64,000 bases of DNA from an uncultured Lachnospiraceae bacterium (lineage in GTDB: Bacteria > Bacillota > Clostridia > Lachnospirales > Lachnospiraceae), in contig CANOZK010000005.1 of assembly GCA_947571775.1 (NCBI GenBank), positions 1 through 64,000 of the forward strand, given 5' to 3'. The notes under the pieces were generated by a model. The model was given only the letters and a program-made list of their open reading frames with translations, ran no database searches and was not told where the DNA came from. Positions 17,035-24,812 of the stretch are shown here, one piece after another; within the stretch, counting starts at the first letter, position 1; each line of letters begins with the position of its first letter. The translations under genes and the position numbers were made by a program.

Positions 17035-19707
17035 TTACTTTACTTTTACTTTCATTCTGACCGTCTTGGCTTTGCCGTTCTTTAACGTCACTTTTGCCCT
17101 TACTACGGCCGACCCTGCTTTTTTACCTTTCACAACGCCTTTTTTCGTCACCGATGCGACAGATTTCTTCGAGACGCTATACTGAATGGATTTTACATTT
17201 TCCATATTCAGTGTTTTTTTCAACGCCATCTTTACTGTCTTTGATTTTTTGACGGTTTTGGAGCTGTTTTTCACTTTTACTGTCCGCAGGATTTTTTTGC
17301 TCAGGGTATCCATTTTAGAGTTGTTTACAAATTCGTATGTTTGATTTCCTTTCATGGATACAGAAATATCGCCGTTTTTATTTACCGTATATTTCTTAGC
17401 ATTAGCCAATACATAGTCTCCGTTGGCCTTTTTGAGTACAACGTTTAACTTGTTCCCTGCTGTCAGGTCGGCCGTATTTACGATCATGGTATAAGGATTA
17501 GAAGCGTTTTTCTTTTCAACGCTCACGGTTACGTTTTTCGTGCCCGACGTCTCTATGATCTGTTTGACCACGCTGCCCTGAAGCAAGGCTCCCTGCCCGT
17601 CGGAAGCTGATGTATCCGATATATTTGCTGTCGCCGACGTTATCTTGCCTTTTCCATTTTTCTCCACGTTTACGACAACGGAAACTCCTCCGTTTTCTGA
17701 ACTGGTGGAGATAACGCTCTCTGTGGATGAGCCTGTTACTTTTCCACTGGAATCTTTGTTTACGACCTCTGTGGTCTGGATGGTTGTTCCGTCTTCGGTT
17801 TTCACAGTACTAGTAGTCGTTTCTGTCTTTGACCCGTCTGGATTCTCTGTGACCGTTGTGTTGGGCGGGTTTTCAGAATCGTCCGGGGCAGATGGAGTAC
17901 CCGTTGGATCTGGGGTGCCGGTTTCGTCTGGGGTATCGGTTACGGCTGGTGTACTGGTTACCGTTGGTGTATTGGTCACACTTGGTGTGTTGATGATCGG
18001 TGTGTTGGTTATAACTGGTGTATTGGTTATAGTTGGTGTATTGGTTATAGTTGGTGTATTGGTTGCGGTTGGTGTGTCGGTTACAGTTGGTGTATCGGTT
18101 ACGGTTGGTGTATCGGTTGCGGTTGGTGTGTCTGTTGGGGTTGGATTAATGTCCATAGGCTTACCGCACGCAGAACAATTACCGTTTTCGTCGGCTGTTC
18201 CAACGTGACCATCCTTACAAGGATCTTCCTCAGGCACAGGTGAAAAATCGCCAGGATCATCTGGATCTGGGGCAAATGGATTGACAAATTCGACGTCATA
18301 CTCAATATTCGCATTTGGCATAGAAGTAAGTATGAATTGTCCGCCTATGCTCTTCCATGTAGTTTCACTACCGCCAAATTGTATCGTCCCACCATATTGG
18401 AGAAAAGTAGACACAAATGGATTCTCTCCAATTTCAGTTACACTTTTCGGAATGTAAATCTTCGCAAGACTAGTGCAAGACTGGAACATACCCGAACTAA
18501 TGCGCTCTATCGTCTGGGGCAACGTCACGTCCGTTAAGTACTGACATTGCGAAAATAAATTGTCCCCTAGTGTTACTGTCCCAGTGCCAGGCATAAACCG
18601 GACACGAGTTACTTTACAGCTCATAAACGCTCCGTCGCCCACAGAAGTAATGCTGGCCGGGAAGTCTATGTAAGCAAGACTTGTGCAGCCCCGAAAAGCC
18701 TCATTTCCAATTGTTTTCACGCCTTCGGAAACCGTTACAGAAGTAAGGTTCTCGCAACTGCGGAAAGCCCCATTTCCGATCGTTTCTACCGTGCCGGGGA
18801 TCGTCGCGGCAAGCAGCGTCGTTCCATAGAATGCGCTCTGGCCAATGTTCGTCACACCATCGGGGATATACACACTGAGCGCTTTGCTTTGGTAAAAAGC
18901 ATAATCCCCTATGCCAGTCACGCCATTTTCGATTACAATCGTGTTAATAACATCGTTATGTACATTCCACGACGGAGCAGTCCCATCATTTGGCGAGTAA
19001 TTGGGAATGGCTCCGCTGCCAGAGATGGTAAGTGTTCCTGCCTTGGTCAGTGTCCAGTTAAGGCTTCCTTCTGTCCCTCTCACAGACACTTCATCAGCGT
19101 CAGGATCTTCCGAGGGAGTGTTGACTGGGTATCGAGTGATAATGAAGTCAGCGTTCATAACTTCCGCTTGACTCAGCGCGCGTCCCCAGTGGACGGATTT
19201 GTTATAGTTGGCTTCCGCAACTGTCACGCCGCCTGCGCTCTTTTGCATCACAATCACGAAATGGCTATTATTGTTTACTCGCAAGATATCGCCAACTCTC
19301 ACATCCTCAAACGCAAAACCGCCCTTGTCAATCGCCCTTGCCTTCAAATCGCCAAATGCAGCGTCGCTGAGTATGAAGGCAAAAGCCGCACAGCCTACAC
19401 CGCTGCTTGCGCCCTTGATTGCTCCTCCTTTCCACCGATAAGCGTCGCCCAGATTACCATCACGCCCGTAAGGCGTAAAGTTGGTCCAAGGTGTTCCCTC
19501 TGGATAAGTATCCTTCAGTGCGTTCATGGCATTATAGGCTTCTGTCTGGGTCGGAATCGCACCATTACGAGCGGATAGTTCGGATGCAGATTCTTCCGTA
19601 ATAATCCCCTCTTGCAGCGAAGGGTTTTCCGGCCCTGCATATGCCATTGACTGGGAAGAAATGCATAAGCATAATGTTAAAGCGACTGAAAGAATTCTTC
19701 TTTTCAT
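17035..19707 (-). CDS. Secreted BspA-type LRR protein with papain-like N-terminal domain
   Basis: Predicted secreted protein of 890 residues. Order seen: signal peptide (1-24, cleavage after SMAYA); a papain-like NlpC/CHAP-type domain (about 55-195) with candidate Cys106 in SGVGCAAF, His149 in NSHFVIV and polar residues near 166-169; a BspA/TpLRR leucine-rich repeat region (about 225-480, repeats with GxxAF and SVxIPxxV pattern); a short C-H-C-C cluster (CKDGH then CSACG); a Thr-Pro repeat linker; a beta-rich domain; and a Lys-rich bacterial Ig-like end (SVASVTKKGVVKGKKAG). No LPXTG motif or C-terminal membrane anchor is seen, so attachment, if any, is noncovalent. The start at 19707 has GGAGG upstream. 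It likely acts on host or cell-wall material; the substrate is unknown. Confidence 0.85.
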   Translation of the reverse strand: MKRRILSVALTLCLCISSQSMAYAGPENPSLQEGIITEESASELSARNGAIPTQTEAYNAMNALKDTYPEGTPWTNFTPYGRDGNLGDAYRWKGGAIKGASSGVGCAAFAFILSDAAFGDLKARAIDKGGFAFEDVRVGDILRVNNNSHFVIVMQKSAGGVTVAEANYNKSVHWGRALSQAEVMNADFIITRYPVNTPSEDPDADEVSVRGTEGSLNWTLTKAGTLTISGSGAIPNYSPNDGTAPSWNVHNDVINTIVIENGVTGIGDYAFYQSKALSVYIPDGVTNIGQSAFYGTTLLAATIPGTVETIGNGAFRSCENLTSVTVSEGVKTIGNEAFRGCTSLAYIDFPASITSVGDGAFMSCKVTRVRFMPGTGTVTLGDNLFSQCQYLTDVTLPQTIERISSGMFQSCTSLAKIYIPKSVTEIGENPFVSTFLQYGGTIQFGGSETTWKSIGGQFILTSMPNANIEYDVEFVNPFAPDPDDPGDFSPVPEEDPCKDGHVGTADENGNCSACGKPMDINPTPTDTPTATDTPTVTDTPTVTDTPTATNTPTITNTPTITNTPVITNTPIINTPSVTNTPTVTSTPAVTDTPDETGTPDPTGTPSAPDDSENPPNTTVTENPDGSKTETTTSTVKTEDGTTIQTTEVVNKDSSGKVTGSSTESVISTSSENGGVSVVVNVEKNGKGKITSATANISDTSASDGQGALLQGSVVKQIIETSGTKNVTVSVEKKNASNPYTMIVNTADLTAGNKLNVVLKKANGDYVLANAKKYTVNKNGDISVSMKGNQTYEFVNNSKMDTLSKKILRTVKVKNSSKTVKKSKTVKMALKKTLNMENVKSIQYSVSKKSVASVTKKGVVKGKKAGSAVVRAKVTLKNGKAKTVRMKVKVK
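17930..18140. repeat. 18-bp tandem repeat encoding TP-rich linker
   Basis: About twelve degenerate copies of an 18-bp unit (plus strand form gtattggttatagttggt) encode six-residue repeats such as TNTPTI and TDTPTV within the LRR protein. Some neighbouring copies are identical, which suggests recent expansion or contraction by slippage. It forms an extended, probably glycosylatable linker between the LRR and C-terminal domains. Confidence 0.85.
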
Positions 19708-19769
19708 TTTTTCAACCTCCTTCATTTTGGTTTTGGAAAAACTTTTGGTTAACAATACTTCTTTCTGTG

Positions 19770-19798
19770 AATATACCGTTATTGTCATACTTTGTCAA
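19770..19798 (-). promoter_or_regulatory. SigA promoter of the LRR protein gene
   Basis: Minus-strand TTGACA and TATATT with a 17-base spacer, about 60 bases before the ATG at 19707. The rest of the 373-base gap up to mazF (19800-20040) is purine-rich on the minus strand and has no gene I can support. Confidence 0.85.
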
Positions 19799-20039
19799 CA
19801 ATCTTATAGTCATTTTAAGGCTTAAATTCCTTATTTATTTTCTATAAATCACAGGGAGCTTTACTTTTTATTCCTATGCGCCACTCCCAAAAAATGTCAT
19901 AAAATTCCGGTTGTCTTATTTTGTATTTTTTCGATTTTTGCCTGTCTTTCCTCTTTTATATAGAATCCGTACTTTGAACCCTTTTTTCGTTTTTTTAATT
20001 TCTGTTTCTTTTTTTGTGTATCCTCAAAAGCACAGCTTG

Positions 20040-20073
20040 CAAAAAAGCTTCCGGCAAAGCTGGCGTCAGCTTT
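20040..20073 (-). terminator. Terminator after mazF
   Basis: Two overlapping stems follow the mazF stop on the minus strand: AAAGCTG/CAGCTTT with a 4-base loop, and AGCTT/AAGCT followed by six T residues. The second has the form of an intrinsic terminator. Confidence 0.6.
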
Positions 20074-20080
20074 ATGTAGC

Positions 20081-20428
20081 CTAAAGCGGCAATTCCAGGC
20101 TAATCCCAAGGGCATGGTTTACTTTTTCCAAAATAGCCTTGTCCAAATGGCACACCTTGTCTTTTAGCCTTCTCTTGTCAATCGTCCGCAACTGTTCCAG
20201 CAAAATGACAGAGTCTTTTACAATCGCATATTCCGAAGAGTCTATCTCAATATGAGTCGGAAGCTTAGCTTTATTCATTTTTGATGTAATCGCAGCACAG
20301 ATCACAGTAGGGCTGTGTTTGTTTCCAATATCATTCTGTATAATCAGGACAGGCCGGATTCCTCCCTGCTCACTGCCCACAACTGGTCTTAAATCCGCAT
20401 AAAAAATATCCCCTCTTTTTATTATCAC
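20081..20428 (-). CDS. mazF: MazF/PemK-type endoribonuclease toxin, no adjacent antitoxin
   Basis: Sequence-specific mRNA interferase of 115 residues, close to Bacillus EndoA/NdoA. The start [13 protein letters not shown], the segment [15 protein letters not shown] and [12 protein letters not shown] are family hallmarks and include the catalytic Arg and Thr/Ser region. The start is GTG at 20428 with GGAGTG upstream. In Bacillus the antitoxin gene lies directly upstream; here 245 bases upstream hold only a palindromic element, and the next gene is nnr. I find no small antitoxin frame on either strand, so the antitoxin must be elsewhere or absent. Confidence 0.93.
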   Translation of the reverse strand: MIIKRGDIFYADLRPVVGSEQGGIRPVLIIQNDIGNKHSPTVICAAITSKMNKAKLPTHIEIDSSEYAIVKDSVILLEQLRTIDKRRLKDKVCHLDKAILEKVNHALGISLELPL

Positions 20429-20502
20429 TTGAACTCACACTCCGATTCCTATGTTTTAACCATAGTATTTCCCAATTTTTTCCGGAGTATACTGCTAAAG
20501 TC

Positions 20503-20587
20503 TGTTTGAAAACTCATTCACGCCATCTATACGCCCCAATTCGAGAAAATCTTCCGCAAATTGGGACGCAAAAGCAGTTTTTAAACA
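20503..20587. repeat. 85-bp palindromic intergenic element upstream of mazF
   Basis: The element is bounded by imperfect terminal inverted repeats (TGTTTGAAAACT and its partner TGTTTAAAAACT, 11 of 12 matching) and has a nested inner inverted repeat (CCCAATT with AATTGGG). It could form a long cruciform or RNA hairpin. It lies in the 245-base gap between nnr and mazF, beside another 6-bp dyad (GGCAGC/GCTGCC near 20609). It may be a miniature inverted-repeat element or a REP-like repeat. Confidence 0.55.
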
Positions 20588-20673
20588 CACTCAACGCTAT
20601 ATGTATCGGCAGCACGCTGCCTGAATAAAATGTTTTATGAAATGTTTTTGTAACAGTAAAAGTATCCAAACTG

Positions 20674-22158
20674 CTATATATTTTTCTGTATGGCATGGGG
20701 AATCCCCTCCAGGATATCCTTTGCCGTCATGGAATGTCTGCCTTTTTGTATCTGCGCGTAGTCGCCTGCCGCCCCGTGAAGATAAACGCCCAGCGGCGCC
20801 GCCTGATCTGGGGCCAGCCCCGCCGCCAAAAGGCCCCCTAGAAGTCCGGCCAGCACATCGCCGGAACCGGCTGTCGCCATCCCATCGTTTCCGCTCTGGT
20901 TCAGATACACGTCCCCCCGCCCGCACCTTACCATCGTACAGGCGTCTTTCCAGACCAGAGTTCCGGGGTACTCTTTTGCAAATGCCTTTGCCGTCTCAAA
21001 GGGCTGTTCCCGCAGACATTCCACGCTTTTCCCGGTCATACGGCTCAATTCCAGCATATGCGGCGTAAACACACACTCTCCGTAAAGCCTGTCCTTCCAT
21101 TCGCCCTGACTGCTGATGATATTCAATGCGTCTGCGTCCAAAACCATGGGCAGATTCCTCTTTTTCCCAAGCTCCAGCGTCCTCTGGAGCATACGAAACG
21201 CCTCTGCGTCCTGTCCGATTCCGGGACCCGCCACTACTGCGTCACACCACTGGACTGACTTTTGCAGATTTTCCTCTTCCCAGGTTCCATACAACCCTTC
21301 GGGCAGCAGCGTCTGAAGGATTTGCCGATTGCCCTCCACTGTACAGATTTTTACCATTCCGGCTCCGGCGGCATAGGCAGCCTTTCCCGCAAAATAAGCG
21401 GCCCCGCTCATGCCGAGACTTCCCGCCAGCACCAGTACTTTGCCGAACGTGCCTTTGTGCCCGGCTGGTTCTCTTTTTAACAAATGCCTGCAATCTCCCT
21501 GCTCCAGAGAACGGGCATATCTTGTTTCTTCCCCCGGCGGCGGATAGATCCCGATATCCTTTACCAACAGCCGCCCGGCATGCGCTCTGCCCGGATAAAG
21601 AAGGTGCCCCGCCTTGGCAAACGCAAAGGTCACTGTGGCGTCCGCCCAAACAGCCGCTCCCATGACCCTGCCGGTATTTCCGTCCACCCCCGACGGGATG
21701 TCCACACTCCAGACAAACGCCCCGCTCTCGTTGATTGCCTGGATTTTCTGCCGGTAAACCCCTTCCGCCGGACGCGCAAGCCCTATGCCGAACAGTGCAT
21801 CCACTATAATAGTATATTCCCCATAGTCCGGGTTATTGACAACAGGAATCTGATAATTCCTGACAATGTTATACTGCATCCGGGTTTCTGCTGTCATTTT
21901 ATCCAGATTTCCCACGCATTCCACAAAAACCCCGCTTCCTCTCAGATGAAGAAGCCGGGCGACTGCCAGCCCGTCGCCGCCGTTATTCCCGACTCCGCAA
22001 ACCACCAGGATGCGGTCTTGGCCCGTGCATGTGTCCGCTATTTCCTGTGCCACTGACAGAGCCGCCCGCTCCATGAGCACCATAGACGGAATTCCCATCT
22101 CCTCTATGGTATGACGATCCGCCTCCTTCATCTGCCCGCAATTTAAAATATACTGCAT
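20674..22158 (-). CDS. nnr: Bifunctional NAD(P)H-hydrate repair enzyme
   Basis: Repairs hydrated NADH/NADPH: the N-terminal YjeF-type epimerase (about 1-210, VCGVGNNGGDGLAVAR) interconverts R and S forms and the C-terminal ADP/ATP-dependent dehydratase (about 225-494, LVLAGSLGMSGAAYFAGKAA and NDGMATAGSGDVLAG) dehydrates the S form. At 494 residues the fusion has normal length. The ATG at 22158 has GGAGG eight bases upstream; an in-frame start five codons earlier is less likely. Expressed from its own promoter, it stands apart from mazF by the palindromic element. Confidence 0.95.
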   Translation of the reverse strand: MQYILNCGQMKEADRHTIEEMGIPSMVLMERAALSVAQEIADTCTGQDRILVVCGVGNNGGDGLAVARLLHLRGSGVFVECVGNLDKMTAETRMQYNIVRNYQIPVVNNPDYGEYTIIVDALFGIGLARPAEGVYRQKIQAINESGAFVWSVDIPSGVDGNTGRVMGAAVWADATVTFAFAKAGHLLYPGRAHAGRLLVKDIGIYPPPGEETRYARSLEQGDCRHLLKREPAGHKGTFGKVLVLAGSLGMSGAAYFAGKAAYAAGAGMVKICTVEGNRQILQTLLPEGLYGTWEEENLQKSVQWCDAVVAGPGIGQDAEAFRMLQRTLELGKKRNLPMVLDADALNIISSQGEWKDRLYGECVFTPHMLELSRMTGKSVECLREQPFETAKAFAKEYPGTLVWKDACTMVRCGRGDVYLNQSGNDGMATAGSGDVLAGLLGGLLAAGLAPDQAAPLGVYLHGAAGDYAQIQKGRHSMTAKDILEGIPHAIQKNI

Positions 22159-22208
22159 CGCTTCTTCCTCCATATCCTCAATTCCATACAGATTTCTCTT
22201 GCATCCTC

Positions 22209-22238
22209 ATTTTACCCCCTCCCGCCAAAACTTGTCAA
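22209..22238 (-). promoter_or_regulatory. SigA promoter of nnr
   Basis: Minus-strand TTGACA and TAAAAT with an 18-base spacer, about 50 bases before the nnr ATG. The 305-base divergent gap 22159-22463 also holds the dtxR-type promoter and a hairpin; nothing else is seen in it apart from an 8-bp inverted repeat CCATGGAT (22254 and 22305). Confidence 0.75.
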
Positions 22239-22331
22239 CGTATCACCCAACACCCATGGATATTTGAATCTTCTCAATAAAAACATGACTGAATAAGAAT
22301 AGCAATCCATGGCTTTTTTATACAAATTGCC

Positions 22332-22360
22332 TTGATTAATCCTCGTTTTTTTGTTAATAT
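22332..22360 (+). promoter_or_regulatory. Promoter of the DtxR-type regulator and sstT
   Basis: TTGATT and TAATAT with a 17-base spacer, about 100 bases upstream of the regulator start; it is divergent from nnr. Confidence 0.65.
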
Positions 22361-22401
22361 ATGTCATAATAAATAAACTCTTAAAAGGTATTCCGGCCTT
22401 C

Positions 22402-22440
22402 CGGCACGTCATAATTGTTCTTCCATAATCCGATGTGCCG
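22402..22440 (+). promoter_or_regulatory. Inverted repeat in the leader of the regulator-sstT operon
   Basis: CGGCACGTC and GATGTGCCG form a 9-bp stem (one G-U) around a 21-base loop, between the promoter and the start codon. It could be a regulator-binding dyad or an RNA hairpin; no U run follows. Confidence 0.5.
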
Positions 22441-22463
22441 CCTGAAAAAGCGAGGTGAAAAAG

Positions 22464-22850
22464 TTGAAAATTCAGGAATCAGCAGAAAATTATCTGGAAA
22501 CCATACTGATTCTGCGGAACCGGCTTGGGCAAGTACGCTCCATTGATATTGTCAATGAACTGTCTTTTTCCAAACCCAGCGTCAGTGTAGCCATGAAAAA
22601 CCTGAGAAATAACGGTTACATACAGATGGACAGCAACGGATACATTACCCTCCTGGATAAAGGATGTTCCATTGCAGAAAAAATTTACGAGCGTCATGTC
22701 CTCCTGACCGAGTGGTTAACTGCTCTGGGTGTTGACCCGGAAATCGCGGCAAAAGACGCTTGCCGGATTGAACACGTAATCAGCTCGGAGAGCTTTGCAA
22801 AGCTCAAAGAGCACGTTAAAAAAAACAGACGAGGAAACGAAAATGAATAA
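22464..22850 (+). CDS. DtxR/MntR family metal-dependent transcriptional regulator
   Basis: A 128-residue repressor-type protein with an N-terminal winged helix (about 8-65) and the DtxR dimerisation/metal domain (65-110); no SH3-like third domain, as in MntR. Aligned by eye to Bacillus MntR, ligand positions D8, E11, H77, E99, E102, H103 correspond here to N9, E12, H78, C100, E103 and H104. The Cys-x2-Glu-His pattern is that of DtxR (C102, E105, H106) rather than MntR, hinting at iron or other metal preference. I choose TTG at 22464 because AGGTG lies upstream; GTG at 22455 is the alternative. It overlaps sstT by eight bases. Confidence 0.88.
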   Translation: MKIQESAENYLETILILRNRLGQVRSIDIVNELSFSKPSVSVAMKNLRNNGYIQMDSNGYITLLDKGCSIAEKIYERHVLLTEWLTALGVDPEIAAKDACRIEHVISSESFAKLKEHVKKNRRGNENE

Positions 22851-24066
22851 TTTATTTCAAAAATGGATGGACATCAGCCTGGTAAAACGTATTCTTGTAG
22901 CGCTGGTCATCGGTGTAGCGCTGGGCCTCCTTTGTCCAAAAGCAACTGGAATCGCTATTCTAGGAGATATCTTTGTAAGCGCGTTAAAGGCAGTTGCGCC
23001 GATTCTTGTATTCTTTCTGGTTATCAGCTCCCTGTGCAATGCTGGAAAAACCCACGGCAAGGTAATTAAAACAGTTATTATCTTATATATGTTCAGTACA
23101 CTGTTAGCATCCATCATCGCCGTATTTGTCAGCATGTTCCTGCCGATTACCCTGACACTGACGAAAGCGGCCTCCGACACAGCCGCCCCCAGCGGGATTG
23201 TCGAGGTCTTGGAATCCCTGCTGCTGAACGTGGTATCCAATCCGATCAGTTCTCTGGCAGAAGCGAATTATATCGGAATCCTATCATGGGCGATTCTGTT
23301 GGGAATTGCTTTTCGTGGAGCTTCAGATTCCACCAAAAAGATGCTGCAAGATATCTCCAAGGGAGTTTCCAAAATGGTGACCTGGATCATCAACCTGGCT
23401 CCTTTCGGCATCCTGGGTCTGGTCTTTAACACCATATCCACCAGTGGGCTGGAGATTTTTACCGAATACGGAAAGCTGTTGGCTCTTTTGGTGGGTTGTA
23501 TGCTGTTTATCACCTTTGTCACCAATCCGATATTGGTATACTGGTGCATCCGCCAAAACCCATATCCGCTGATTTTCAAATGCCTGAAACGCAGCGCGAT
23601 TACCGCATTTTTCACCAGAAGCTCCGCAGCTAATATTCCGATTAACATGGAAGTCTGCGAAGAAATTGGACTGAATAAGGACAATTATTCCGTAACCATC
23701 CCTCTGGGGGCCACCATCAATATGGACGGAGCCGCTATCACCATCACGGTCATGACGATGGCCGCCGCCCATACCATGGGGATTTCCGTGGACATCCCGA
23801 CCGCAATTATTTTAAGTGTCCTTGCGGCGTTGTCCGCCTGTGGCGCTTCCGGTGTGGCCGGTGGATCGCTTTTGCTGATTCCTATGGCCTGCTCCCTGTT
23901 CGGTATCTCGGATGATATCTCCATGCAGGTTGTAGCGATTGGATTTATCATCGGCGTGGTGCAGGATTCCGTGGAGACAGCGCTGAACTCTTCTTCCGAT
24001 TTGCTGTTGTCTATCTCTGCTGAGTTCAGACAGTGGCGGCTGGAAGGACGGGAAATTAAATATTAA
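22843..24066 (+). CDS. sstT: Serine/threonine:Na+ symporter
   Basis: Sodium-coupled importer of serine and threonine in the inner membrane, dicarboxylate/amino acid:cation symporter family. The 407 residues align along their whole length with SstT: GALKAVAPILV-like start, SNPI, TRSSAANIPINM, the Na-binding GATINMDGAA, ACGASGVAGGSLLLIPMA and QDSVETALNSS. Eight or more hydrophobic segments are present. The ATG at 22843 has GAGG upstream and lies inside the end of the regulator gene, so the two are translationally coupled. A strong terminator follows. Confidence 0.95.
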   Translation: MNNLFQKWMDISLVKRILVALVIGVALGLLCPKATGIAILGDIFVSALKAVAPILVFFLVISSLCNAGKTHGKVIKTVIILYMFSTLLASIIAVFVSMFLPITLTLTKAASDTAAPSGIVEVLESLLLNVVSNPISSLAEANYIGILSWAILLGIAFRGASDSTKKMLQDISKGVSKMVTWIINLAPFGILGLVFNTISTSGLEIFTEYGKLLALLVGCMLFITFVTNPILVYWCIRQNPYPLIFKCLKRSAITAFFTRSSAANIPINMEVCEEIGLNKDNYSVTIPLGATINMDGAAITITVMTMAAAHTMGISVDIPTAIILSVLAALSACGASGVAGGSLLLIPMACSLFGISDDISMQVVAIGFIIGVVQDSVETALNSSSDLLLSISAEFRQWRLEGREIKY

Positions 24067-24070
24067 ATAT

Positions 24071-24116
24071 AAAAAAGGTTCCTGTTGTTTTATCGAAAAT
24101 AACAGGAGCCTTTTCT
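24071..24116. terminator. Bidirectional intrinsic terminator between sstT and the small Cys-rich gene
   Basis: A 15-bp stem (two wobble pairs) with loop ATCG, flanked by A6 on one side and TTTTCTT on the other, so it can stop transcription in both directions between two convergent genes. Confidence 0.9.
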
Positions 24117-24123
24117 TCATATT

Positions 24124-24360
24124 CTAAATATTTTCCAGGTAAGACTGTGCAGCCTTTATCCACAGCGTGCTTTTCTTTATCTCCTGCTGGCAGCCTTCGA
24201 GACATTGACTCAATTCCTCGGTTCCGCACCGCCTGGACACTTCGAGAAGTTCTTGTACTGCCTGGAGGTAATTGATACTGCACTGTTCCATTTCTTTTAC
24301 ACAGTCTAAGACTGTTTTCGGCGGATTGTCCGCCATTTTGTGTTCATAGTCGTATTCCAT
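24124..24360 (-). CDS. Small cysteine-rich helical protein, unknown function
   Basis: I do not recognise this 78-residue protein. It begins MEYDYEHKMADNPPK (ATG at 24360, GGAG upstream) and is predicted almost wholly helical, with five cysteines spread through the middle (in VLDC, MEQC, RRC, SQC and EGC). It has no signal peptide or membrane segment. It lies 32 bases after the DUF3784 gene and probably forms an operon with it. Some spacing resembles ferredoxin-like or four-helix cysteine-rich copper-binding proteins, but the typical histidines are missing, so no function is assigned. Confidence 0.7.
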   Translation of the reverse strand: MEYDYEHKMADNPPKTVLDCVKEMEQCSINYLQAVQELLEVSRRCGTEELSQCLEGCQQEIKKSTLWIKAAQSYLENI

Positions 24361-24392
24361 AGATATCTCCGTATTATCAGCGCCAACCGCAG

Positions 24393-24737
24393 CTATTTTT
24401 TCCGGCAAACAGTATTTGCCAAAACTACCATGACGGCACAAACCGCAATTGTCAGCACTGCAAAAACAATGCTAAAGGATGCAGGAAGCACGTCCTCGAA
24501 CAATGCCGTAAAAAGAAGCGCCGCTGTTAAAAACGCCATCCCGCCGCCTACTACCCGGCACAGACGCTTTTCGTTATACGCCTGCTTTTCCTTCTCCGAA
24601 GCCGTGTTATACCCTGCAATCAGCCAGGAACATTTTCCAAGCAAAAGCAAAATTGACAAAACTGCAAGCACAGCCACAATCACATACAGCAGCCAATCCG
24701 GGCCTGTGGACATGTCCGCCAGTGTCTTTTCTCTCAT
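24393..24737 (-). CDS. DUF3784-type small membrane protein
   Basis: A 114-residue protein with about three membrane segments (about 15-35, 63-82, 88-110). The loop GYNTASEKEKQAYNEKRLCR is the hallmark of DUF3784-like proteins; function unknown. I chose the ATG at 24737 because AAGGTG is seven bases upstream; an ATG six bases earlier is too close to that site. It has a good promoter whose -35 overlaps the nagA stop codon. It precedes the Cys-rich small protein. Confidence 0.82.
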   Translation of the reverse strand: MREKTLADMSTGPDWLLYVIVAVLAVLSILLLLGKCSWLIAGYNTASEKEKQAYNEKRLCRVVGGGMAFLTAALLFTALFEDVLPASFSIVFAVLTIAVCAVMVVLANTVCRKK

Positions 24738-24783
24738 TTGCATTCACCTTCTCTTTTCTTTTTGCAAAACCTTTTCTATATCA

Positions 24784-24812
24784 ATTATACTCCTCAGAGA
24801 TTTCCCTTTCAA
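24784..24812 (-). promoter_or_regulatory. Promoter of the DUF3784 gene pair
   Basis: Minus-strand TTGAAA and TATAAT with a 17-base spacer; the -35 hexamer overlaps the nagA stop codon. Confidence 0.8.

Noticed and set aside
17930..18140. CRISPR array
   Set aside because: The repeats are contiguous 18-bp coding units without spacers and lie in frame within a surface protein gene.
19897..20115. 72-codon minus frame with Lys-rich end overlapping mazF
   Set aside because: Starts inside mazF without a ribosome site, crosses the likely terminator, and its lysines come from A-rich DNA.
20429..20673. Antitoxin gene for mazF
   Set aside because: All frames in this gap are short, and none has a ribosome site or an AbrB/ribbon-helix-helix pattern.
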